Assembly (NCBI GenBank): GCA_016938795.1
Contig: JAFGTZ010000300.1
Coordinates: forward strand, 1 to 14,429
DNA: 14,429 bases
Source: Chromatiaceae bacterium
GTDB taxonomy: Bacteria > Pseudomonadota > Gammaproteobacteria > Chromatiales > Chromatiaceae
Direction: 5' to 3'
Shown here: positions 7,779 through 14,429 of the stretch, in pieces
Layout: every line of letters starts with the position of its first letter
Position numbering within the stretch: the first letter of the stretch is position 1
Position numbers and translations under genes: made by a program
The notes under the pieces: generated by a model
What the model was told of the DNA's origin: nothing
Databases searched by the model: none
The model's input: only the letters and a program-made list of their open reading frames with translations

Positions 7779-9970
7779 AGCGCGGCGCGCTCGGCACCCT
7801 GCTGGTGGCCATTCTCATCGGCGCGCTCTTTGTGGTGCTGGTGCTGATGCGCGACGCGGTGGAGAACTCCGAGACGCTCAGCCGCGCCTTCGTGCCGCTG
7901 CTGTTCATGGTGCTCGGCGGGCTGCTCGCGCTGGCCCTCATGGTCGGCATCAATGCGGTCAAGCTGGTGCGCCGCTACCGACGCCAGGCCGCCGGCTCGC
8001 GCCTCACCGCGCGGCTGGTGGCGCTTTTCGCCATCCTCGCGCTGCTGCCCGTGGGCACGGTCTATTATTTTTCGCTGGGCTTTCTGCTGCGCGGCATCGA
8101 CAGCTGGTTCGATGTCGAGATTGGCCGCGCCATGGAAGATGCCCTGGTGCTCAATCAGGCCTCGCTCGATCTCAATCAGCGCGTGCTGGTGCGCTACACC
8201 GAACAGCTCATCAGCGGCATCGAGGATCGCTCTTCAACCGCCATCGCGCTCACCCTCGACAGTCTGCGCCGCCAGGCCGGGGCCATTGAGCTGACCGTCT
8301 ACGGCGCCGGTGGACAGGTGCTGGCCAATGCCAACGAAGACCCCACCCGACTGGTGCCCAATCATCCCGAGCACGACATCCAGCAGAGCGTGCGCGCGGG
8401 CAACACCTATGTGGGACTCGACACCCTGCCCGAGACCGATGAGCTGGTGGTGCGCGTACTGGTCGAGGATCCGCGTGGGCGCGCCATGCGCATGCAGGCC
8501 ATTTTTCCCACCTCGGCGCGCATCAGCGAACTCTCCGAGCGGCTGGAGACGGCCTATAACCGCTACACCGAGCTTTCCTATCTGCGCCGCTCGCTCAAGC
8601 TGAGCTTTTCGCTCACCCTCTCGCTGGTGCTGCTCTTCAGCCTCATGGCCGCACTCATCGCCGCCTTTCACACCGCGCGCCGTCTGGTCGCGCCCGTGGC
8701 CGATATCGCCCGCGCCACCCGCGCCATCGCCGAGGGCGACTACGGGCAGCAGATCGCGTTGCCCGATCATGACGACGAGCTGGCCTTTCTGGCCGCCTCC
8801 TTCAATGCCATGTCGCGGCGCATCGCGCGGGCGCGCGACGCCGCCACGCGCAGCCAGATCGAGGTCGAGACCCAGCGCAACCATCTCGAAACCGTGCTCG
8901 GGCGGCTCTCCTCCGGCGTGCTGGTGCTCGATCAGAACCGGCGTCTGCGCACCGCCAACCCCGCCGCGCGCGACATTCTCACTCCGGATCTCAACGCCGC
9001 CGCCGCTCCCGAGCTGCACGCGCTCGCCGAGCGCCATCCCTGGCTCGAACCCTGGACGGAACTGGTGCGCCAGCACCTGGCCAGCGCTGACAGCTGGCGC
9101 GCCGAGGTGCGGCTCCAGCGTCAGGAGGGCACCCAGGTGCTCATGTGCCGCGGCAGTCCGCTACCGCTGTCCGATCAGGGGCAAACCGGCCATCTGGTGG
9201 TGTTCGACGACATCACCTCGCTCATCACCGCCCAGCGCGAGGCGGCCTGGGGCGAGGTCGCGCGCCGTCTCGCCCATGAAATCAAGAATCCACTCACGCC
9301 CATCCAGCTCTCGGCCGAGCGCCTGCGTCACAAACTGCTGCGCAAGGCCAGCGAGGAGGATGCACGGGTGATCGACCGCGCCACTCACACCATCATCCAG
9401 CAGGTCGAGGCCATGAAGGCCATGGTCAACGACTTCTCGGACTATGCCCGCTCGCCGCGCCAGCGCACCGAACCGCTGGTGTTCGACCGGCTCGCGCGCG
9501 AGGTGCTCGATCTCTATCGCAGCGCCGGGGCCAGCGCCCTCCAGATCGCGCTCGGCGCGGGCGAGGCCGAGGTGCGGGGCGATTCGCCACGCCTGCGCCA
9601 GGTCATTCACAATCTGGTGAAAAACGCCCAGGAGGCGCTCGAGGGCCGCGCTGATCCGCGCATCGAGGTGCGCACCCGCACGCTCAGCGAGGGCGAGAAC
9701 CAGTGGCTGGAACTGGAGGTCGCCGACAACGGCCCCGGTTTCGAGCCACGCCTCATGGAACGCCTCTTCGAGCCCTATGTCACCACCAAAACCAAGGGCA
9801 CGGGTTTGGGTCTGGCCATCGTCAAGAGGATAATTGACGAACATAGCGGTATCATCAGTGTCGAAAACACCACAGCCGGGGCCATTATTCGGGCGCGCCT
9901 GCCACTGTGGCGGCGCACCGCCGCAGTCGCGCCCAAGCCCGAGATAACCGAGCCCCCGACATCAACATGA
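7751..9970 (+). CDS. ntrY: NtrY-type membrane sensor histidine kinase
   Basis: Sensor kinase of the NtrYX two-component system, linked in proteobacteria to nitrogen, redox and envelope responses; its signal here is unknown. The 739-residue product has transmembrane segments at about 13-33, 47-71, 88-113 and 284-307, with an extracytoplasmic sensor region of about 170 residues between the last two. A HAMP domain (about 308-360), a PAS domain (from about 376, LETVLGRLSSGVLVLD) and the kinase core follow. The phosphorylated histidine is His509 in ARRLAHEIKNPLTP. The ATP-binding domain has the N box HNLVKNAQEAL (Asn625), DNGPGF, and GTGLGLA (Gly683-Gly687), so it looks fully active. The start overlaps the DUF4390 gene by 28 bases. 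ntrX follows after 85 bases. Confidence 0.93.
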   Translation: MDQVAAQPLKRGALGTLLVAILIGALFVVLVLMRDAVENSETLSRAFVPLLFMVLGGLLALALMVGINAVKLVRRYRRQAAGSRLTARLVALFAILALLPVGTVYYFSLGFLLRGIDSWFDVEIGRAMEDALVLNQASLDLNQRVLVRYTEQLISGIEDRSSTAIALTLDSLRRQAGAIELTVYGAGGQVLANANEDPTRLVPNHPEHDIQQSVRAGNTYVGLDTLPETDELVVRVLVEDPRGRAMRMQAIFPTSARISELSERLETAYNRYTELSYLRRSLKLSFSLTLSLVLLFSLMAALIAAFHTARRLVAPVADIARATRAIAEGDYGQQIALPDHDDELAFLAASFNAMSRRIARARDAATRSQIEVETQRNHLETVLGRLSSGVLVLDQNRRLRTANPAARDILTPDLNAAAAPELHALAERHPWLEPWTELVRQHLASADSWRAEVRLQRQEGTQVLMCRGSPLPLSDQGQTGHLVVFDDITSLITAQREAAWGEVARRLAHEIKNPLTPIQLSAERLRHKLLRKASEEDARVIDRATHTIIQQVEAMKAMVNDFSDYARSPRQRTEPLVFDRLAREVLDLYRSAGASALQIALGAGEAEVRGDSPRLRQVIHNLVKNAQEALEGRADPRIEVRTRTLSEGENQWLELEVADNGPGFEPRLMERLFEPYVTTKTKGTGLGLAIVKRIIDEHSGIISVENTTAGAIIRARLPLWRRTAAVAPKPEITEPPTST

Positions 9971-10055
9971 TCAATACAACCCCAACGCGGAGGCGCGCCG
10001 TCCCGCCCCAGGCCATGAGCGGTGATCGGCGCGGGTTCTCCAGCGCGAGGATCGG

Positions 10056-11423
10056 ATGAGCGCAACACATATTCTGGTCGTCGATGACGAGCCCGACATT
10101 CGTGGGCTGGTTCAGGAAATTCTCGAAGACGAGGGCTATGCCGTCGCCGGCGCCGAGAGCGGCGAGGCGGCGCGCCACGCGCTGCGCGACCGTCGCCCCG
10201 ATCTCATCCTGCTCGATATCTGGATGCCCGACCTCGACGGCATCAGCCTGCTGAAGGAATGGGCCGAGGACGACAGCCTGCCCTGCCCGGTCATCATGAT
10301 GTCAGGCCATGGCACGGTGGAAACAGCGGTCGAGGCCACCCGCCTTGGCGCCTACGATTTCCTCGAAAAGCCCCTCTCCATGGCCAAGCTGCTGCTGACC
10401 GTGGAGCGCGCCCTGGAGGCCGACAAGCTTCATCAGGAAAACATCGGTCTCAAGCGCCGCACCCCGCTGGTGCATGAACCCGTGGGACGCGGCGCCGCCA
10501 TGCAGCGGCTGCGCGAACAGGTCAAGCGCATCGCTCAGCACGACACCTGGGTGCTCATCACCGGCGATGCGGGCAGTGGGCGCGAAACCTTCGCGCGCTA
10601 TCTGCACTCGCAGAGCGCGCGGCGCGAGCGCCCCTTCGTCGATCTGAGCGTCTCCAGCCTCGCCGGCGGCAACGCCGCGCGCGAGCTGTTCGGCAGCGAG
10701 GACGGCGAGCACATCCACTACGGCAGCCTGGAGAAGGCCGCCGGCGGCACCCTGCTGCTCGATGAGGTGGCCGACATGGATCTCGACGCCCAGGCGAAAT
10801 TGCTTGGCGCGCTCGACAGCGGCTCCTTTCTGCGCGTGGGCGGCAGCGAGCCGGTGCGCATCGATGTGCGCATCGTCGCCGTGACCCAGCGCAATCTTGA
10901 AGACGAGGTGCGCGCCGGGCGTTTTCGCGAGGATCTCTTCTATCACCTCAACGTGGTGCCGCTGAATATCCCCGCACTGCGCGACCATGCCGAGGACGTG
11001 CCCGATCTGCTCAATTTCTATCTCGACTATTTCGCCACCCACGAGAAGCTGCCCTACCGCCGCTTCAGCGTCGGCGCCCAGAACTTTCTGCGCAACTACG
11101 GCTGGCCGGGCAATGTGCGGGAGCTGAAAAACCTGGTGCAGCGGGTGCTCATTCTGGGCGCGGGCGACGAAATCAGCCAGAAAGAGGTGGAAAGCGCACT
11201 CGGCACGCCCCCGCCCGTGCAGGCCCAGGCGCTAGAGGGTCTGGTGTCCTTCGATCAGCCGCTGCGCCAGGCGCGCGAACAGTTCGAGAAGGCCTATCTC
11301 GACTACCAGCTCGAAAAGCACCAGGGCAACGTCAGCAAGATGGCCAAGGAGGCCGGCATGGAGCGCACCCATCTCTACCGCAAGCTGCGCTCGCTCGGTA
11401 TCGAGATCAAGGAGCGCAGATGA
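10056..11423 (+). CDS. ntrX: NtrX-type response regulator with degenerate AAA+ domain
   Basis: Partner regulator of NtrY, with the NtrC-family layout in 455 residues. The receiver domain (1-120) has the phosphoacceptor Asp54 in LILLDIWMPD and a conserved EKP. The AAA+ domain (about 140-375) has Walker B LLLDEVADM (Asp236, Glu237) and GWPGNVREL. The C-terminal Fis-type helix-turn-helix (about 420-452, GNVSKMAKEAGMERTHLYRKL) binds DNA. Three features are off-consensus: Walker A reads GDAGSGRE, with Arg176 where Lys is expected; the sigma54-contacting GAFTGA loop is absent (the stretch after ELFG at 210-213 reads SEDGEHIHYG); and FREDLFYHL has His297 where many family members have Arg (Arg291 is kept). 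It therefore probably regulates without activating sigma54. GAGG precedes the ATG at a suitable distance. Confidence 0.92.
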   Translation: MSATHILVVDDEPDIRGLVQEILEDEGYAVAGAESGEAARHALRDRRPDLILLDIWMPDLDGISLLKEWAEDDSLPCPVIMMSGHGTVETAVEATRLGAYDFLEKPLSMAKLLLTVERALEADKLHQENIGLKRRTPLVHEPVGRGAAMQRLREQVKRIAQHDTWVLITGDAGSGRETFARYLHSQSARRERPFVDLSVSSLAGGNAARELFGSEDGEHIHYGSLEKAAGGTLLLDEVADMDLDAQAKLLGALDSGSFLRVGGSEPVRIDVRIVAVTQRNLEDEVRAGRFREDLFYHLNVVPLNIPALRDHAEDVPDLLNFYLDYFATHEKLPYRRFSVGAQNFLRNYGWPGNVRELKNLVQRVLILGAGDEISQKEVESALGTPPPVQAQALEGLVSFDQPLRQAREQFEKAYLDYQLEKHQGNVSKMAKEAGMERTHLYRKLRSLGIEIKERR

Positions 11424-11424
11424 G

Positions 11425-11588
11425 AGGACAGCATTCAGCGGCCAGCCGCCAGCCGCCAGCCGCAACCCGGCGGTTGGGAGCGATTCGCCTTCGCAGGCCA
11501 GTTGCCGGAAGCGGGCCGCTCAACACTGGCCGCTGGCGGCTGGAATCTGGCCGCTGGTCGCTCAACGCTGGCCGCTCAACGCTGGAGA
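11425..11588. repeat. Inverted array of degenerate heptanucleotide repeats between ntrX and trkA
   Basis: The right arm (11512-11588) reads as eleven consecutive 7-base units, most beginning CTG or CTC, consensus CTGGCCG. Unit starts include 11526, 11533, 11540, 11547, 11554, 11561, 11568, 11575 and 11582. CTGGCCG recurs exactly every 21 bases (11526, 11547, 11568), and CTCAACG occurs twice. The left arm (about 11425-11466) carries the same units on the other strand: CGGCCAG at 11439, then CCGCCAG at 11446 and 11453. The arms face each other across about 45 bases and can pair, for example CCAGCCGCCAG (11442-11452) with CTGGCGGCTGG (11533-11543). The last unit CTGGAGA contributes GGAG, the trkA Shine-Dalgarno sequence. 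It resembles the STRR heptamer repeats of cyanobacteria in design, not in sequence. Confidence 0.8.
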
Positions 11589-11592
11589 CCCC

Positions 11593-12966
11593 ATGAAAAT
11601 CATCATCCTCGGCGCCGGCCAGGTGGGCACCTCGGTGGCGGCCAATCTGGTGAGCGAAGCCAACGACATCACCGTGGTCGATCACAACGCCGATCTGCTG
11701 CGCGAGCTTCAGGATCGCTTCGACCTGCGCACCGTGCATGGCCATGGCGCCCACCCCGATGTGCTGGTGCGCGCGGGCGCCGAGGATGCCGACATGCTCA
11801 TCGCGGTGACCAACAGCGACGAGACCAACATGGTCGCCTGTCAGGTAGCCTACACCCTGTTTCACACCCCGACCAAGATCGCGCGGGTGCGCGCCCAGAG
11901 CTTTCTCGACCAGCCACGCCTGTTCGGCAGTGATGCGCTCCCCATTGATGTCGCCATCAGCCCCGAGGCCCTGGTGACCGACTACATCATCCGCCTGATC
12001 GAGAATCCCGGCACCCTTCAGGTACTCGATTTCGCCGGCGGGCGCATCCGACTGGTGGCGGTCAAGGCCTACTATGGCGGCCCCCTGGTGGGACATGAGC
12101 TGCGCACCCTGCACGAGCGCATGCCGCACATCGAGACGCGGGTCGCGGCCATCTACCGCCAGGATCGCGCCATTCAGCCCGAGGGCGATACCGTCATCGA
12201 ACCCGATGACGAGGTGTTCTTCATCGCCGCCCCCGAGCATATCCGCGCGGTCATGGGCGAGCTGCGCCGGCTCGACAAGCCCTATCGGCGCATCATCATC
12301 GCTGGCGGCGGCAACATCGGCACCCGGCTCGCGCGCGCGCTGGAGCGCAACTTTCGCGTCAAGATCATCGAACGCGATCTGCACAACTGCAAACGCATTG
12401 CCGAAGAACTCGAAAAAACCATCGTGCTCCAGGGCGACGCGGCCGATCAGGAGCTGCTGCTGGAGGAAAACATCGAAAGCACCGATGTCTTCTGTGCCGT
12501 TACCAACGACGACGAGGCCAACATCCTCTCGGCCATGCTTGCCAAGCGGCTTGGCGCGCGCAAGGTAATGGCGCTCATCAACCGCCCCTCCTATGTCGAT
12601 CTGGTGCAGTCGGGCAGCATCGACATCGCCATCTCGCCGCAACAGGCCACCATCGGCAGCCTGCTCAAGCATGTGCGCCGGGGCGATGTGGTCATGGTGC
12701 ATGCGCTGCGCCGCGGCGCCGCCGAGGCCATCGAGGCCATTGCCCACGGTGACCAGACATCGAGCAAGGTGGTGGGGCGGCGCATCGGCGAGCTGAAACT
12801 GCCCAAGGGGGCGAATATCGGGGCCCTGGTGCGCGGCGATAAAGTTCACATCGCCCATCACGACACCCTCATCGAGGCCGAGGATCACGTCATCCTCTTT
12901 CTGCAAGACAAGCGGCGCATCCCTGAGGTGGAGCGGCTCTTTCAGGTCGGCGTGACCTTTCTCTAG
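11593..12966 (+). CDS. trkA: Trk potassium uptake system, NAD-binding regulatory subunit
   Basis: Peripheral membrane protein that gates the TrkH potassium channel in response to nucleotides. The 457-residue product (E. coli TrkA is 458) is a tandem of two RCK units, each a Rossmann RCK_N domain followed by an RCK_C domain. The first unit opens with MKIIILGAGQVGTSVA and has the nucleotide-binding acidic residue in DITVVDHNADLL. The second starts near residue 233 with the loop AGGGNIGTRLA (237-243). No membrane segment is present. The ATG at 11593 is preceded by GGAG, which belongs to the last unit of the heptanucleotide array. trkH follows after 12 bases, so the regulator and channel are made together. 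Separation from ntrX by the repeat region leaves open whether trkA is read through from ntrYX or has its own promoter. Confidence 0.97.
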   Translation: MKIIILGAGQVGTSVAANLVSEANDITVVDHNADLLRELQDRFDLRTVHGHGAHPDVLVRAGAEDADMLIAVTNSDETNMVACQVAYTLFHTPTKIARVRAQSFLDQPRLFGSDALPIDVAISPEALVTDYIIRLIENPGTLQVLDFAGGRIRLVAVKAYYGGPLVGHELRTLHERMPHIETRVAAIYRQDRAIQPEGDTVIEPDDEVFFIAAPEHIRAVMGELRRLDKPYRRIIIAGGGNIGTRLARALERNFRVKIIERDLHNCKRIAEELEKTIVLQGDAADQELLLEENIESTDVFCAVTNDDEANILSAMLAKRLGARKVMALINRPSYVDLVQSGSIDIAISPQQATIGSLLKHVRRGDVVMVHALRRGAAEAIEAIAHGDQTSSKVVGRRIGELKLPKGANIGALVRGDKVHIAHHDTLIEAEDHVILFLQDKRRIPEVERLFQVGVTFL

Positions 12967-12978
12967 AGTGCCGGTTTC

Positions 12979-14429
12979 GTGAAGTTCGCTGTAGTACAGA
13001 AGATTCTCGGGCTGCTACTGATGGTGTTCAGCGTCAGCATGCTGCCGCCACTGCTGGTGGACTGGCTCTATGGCGAGGGCGTGGGCTGGCCCTTTTTGCT
13101 CGCCTTCGTCATCATCCTTGGGGCCGGGCTGGTGATTTTTCTCCCGGTAAGTCGCTCGCGTCATCCGTTGCGCCTGCGCGACGGCTTTCTGGTGGTGGTG
13201 CTCTTCTGGACGACGCTGGCCCTGGCCGGCGCCCTGCCCTTTGTGCTTGCACCCCAACCCGATCTCTCCCTGACCGATGCCGTTTTCGAGTCCATGTCGG
13301 GGCTCACCACCACGGGCGCTACTGTCATCGTTGGGCTCGACGCGCTGCCGCATTCCATTCTCTACTACCGTCAGCAGCTTCAGTGGTTCGGCGGCATGGG
13401 CATCATCGTGCTGGCGGTGGCGGTACTGCCCATGCTCGGGGTTGGCGGCATGCAGCTCTATCGCGCCGAGATGCCCGGTCCCATGAAGGACACCAAGCTC
13501 ACCCCGCGCATCACCGAGACGGCCAAGGCGCTCTGGTACATCTATCTGTGGATCACGGTGGCCTGCGCCCTAGCCTACTGGGCGGCGGGCATGAACCTCT
13601 TCGATGCCGTCGGACACGCCTTTTCCACCGTGGCCATCGGCGGCTTTTCCACCCATGATCTCAGCATGGGCTATTTTCAGAGCACCCTCATCGAGCTGAT
13701 CGCGGTGGCCTTCATGCTGATCGCGGGCATGAACTTCGCCTTGCACTTCATGGTCGCGCATCGCGGCGATCCGCGCCTCTATCTGCATGACAGCGAATGG
13801 CGCTTCTACATGGTCATCGTCGTGCTGGTGAGCGCCATCACCATTGTCACGCTTTACTTCACCGCCACCTACGCCACCTGGGACGAGGCCTTCATCAAGG
13901 GGCTCTTTCAGGCGGTCTCCATCGGCACCACCACCGGCTTCGCCACCGCCGAATTCTATGCCTGGCCGCCCTTTCTGGGGATTTTGCTGCTCTTTGCCAG
14001 CTTCGTCGGCGGCTGCGCCGGCTCCACCGGCGGGGGGATCAAGGTCATCCGCTTTCTGCTGCTCATTAAACAAGGCATACGCGAGATTGGGCGACTCATC
14101 CATCCCAACGCGCAACTGCCGGTGCGCATCGGCGGAAAAAGCATCAATCACCGCGTGGTGGATGCCATCTGGGGCTTTTTCTCGCTCTATGTCGCGAGCT
14201 TCGTGCTCATGTATCTGCTACTCGCGGCCACCGGGCTCGATCTCATGACCGCCTTCTCGGCGGTGGCTGCCTGCATCAACAACCTCGGCCCTGGGCTTGC
14301 CGAGGTCGGCCCCCACTACGCCGAGCTGCACGACCCGGCGAAATGGATTCTCTGCGTGGCCATGCTGCTCGGACGGCTAGAGATTTTCACCCTGCTGGTG
14401 CTCTTCACCCCGGCGTTCTGGCAGCGTTA
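12979..14429 (+). CDS. trkH: Trk potassium uptake system, channel subunit (stop codon just beyond window)
   Basis: Inner-membrane K+ channel subunit of the SKT superfamily, working with TrkA. The reading frame starts with GTG at 12979, the only start between an in-frame stop at 12964-12966 and a distant ATG at 13021, and gives the family N-terminus MKFAVVQKILGLLL. There are about ten to twelve membrane segments and four pore loops: SGLTTTGATV (Gly113), AIGGFSTHD (Gly222), GTTTGFAT (Gly320) and NNLGPG (Gly437). The intramembrane gating loop is seen in GGCAGSTGGGIKVIR, and the conserved basic residue is Arg466 in LLGRLEIFT. The 483 codons end in FTPAFWQR, followed by the bases TA at the window edge. 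E. coli TrkH is also 483 residues, so the stop codon is very probably cut after two bases and the protein is essentially complete. No good Shine-Dalgarno sequence is visible. Confidence 0.96.
   Translation, partial: MKFAVVQKILGLLLMVFSVSMLPPLLVDWLYGEGVGWPFLLAFVIILGAGLVIFLPVSRSRHPLRLRDGFLVVVLFWTTLALAGALPFVLAPQPDLSLTDAVFESMSGLTTTGATVIVGLDALPHSILYYRQQLQWFGGMGIIVLAVAVLPMLGVGGMQLYRAEMPGPMKDTKLTPRITETAKALWYIYLWITVACALAYWAAGMNLFDAVGHAFSTVAIGGFSTHDLSMGYFQSTLIELIAVAFMLIAGMNFALHFMVAHRGDPRLYLHDSEWRFYMVIVVLVSAITIVTLYFTATYATWDEAFIKGLFQAVSIGTTTGFATAEFYAWPPFLGILLLFASFVGGCAGSTGGGIKVIRFLLLIKQGIREIGRLIHPNAQLPVRIGGKSINHRVVDAIWGFFSLYVASFVLMYLLLAATGLDLMTAFSAVAACINNLGPGLAEVGPHYAELHDPAKWILCVAMLLGRLEIFTLLVLFTPAFWQR

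Noticed and set aside
9971..10055. Possible small gene or promoter in the ntrY-ntrX gap
   Set aside because: Only 85 bases, with no convincing promoter elements; it contains just the GAGG before ntrX.
11502..11933. 143-codon frame starting in the repeat array and running into trkA in another frame
   Set aside because: Its repetitive N-terminus (LAAGGW-like) comes from the 21-base phase of the repeats, and the rest is out of frame with trkA.
11407..12906. 499-codon minus-strand open frame opposite trkA
   Set aside because: It mirrors trkA codon structure and has no coherent motifs; its C-terminal end merely reads through the heptanucleotide repeats.

Overview
The window is dense, GC-rich (about two thirds G+C by eye) chromosomal DNA with almost no free space. 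Gene content and order point to a gammaproteobacterium, most likely of the Chromatiales (purple sulfur bacteria and relatives). That placement is inferred from protein style, GC content and synteny; no database search was run. The core order (LysM protein / dprA / smg / topA diverging from def / fmt / rsmB / ... / trkA / trkH) resembles the block that lies near the replication origin in pseudomonads and other gammaproteobacteria.

Left part (1-4251, all on the minus strand, read right to left): a secreted LysM-domain protein, dprA (DNA-processing protein for natural transformation), smg (DUF494, unknown function) and the N-terminal 386 codons of topA (DNA topoisomerase I), cut by the window edge. 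LysM and dprA are nearly contiguous. smg and topA are preceded by short gaps of 78 and 166 bp, each holding a perfect hairpin. The smg-topA gap also has a weak promoter candidate.

Divergent promoter region (4252-4398), followed by a plus-strand series: def and fmt (removal and addition of the N-formyl group of initiator methionine), rsmB (16S rRNA m5C967 methyltransferase), a secreted DUF4390 protein, and ntrY/ntrX (a membrane histidine kinase and its response regulator). Spacings of -28 to +85 bp suggest one co-transcribed, partly translationally coupled unit. After a 169-bp gap made largely of degenerate heptanucleotide repeats come trkA and trkH, the NAD-binding regulator and the pore subunit of the Trk potassium uptake system. 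trkH reaches the window edge; its 483 readable codons appear to be its whole length.

I see no mobile element, CRISPR array, RNA gene or defence system. The observations most worth a second look are: (1) the NtrX AAA+ domain, which has Arg in place of the Walker A Lys, no GAFTGA loop and His at one of two conserved arginine positions; (2) the inverted heptanucleotide array between ntrX and trkA, whose last unit supplies the trkA Shine-Dalgarno sequence; (3) the translational overlap of the secreted DUF4390 gene with ntrY.
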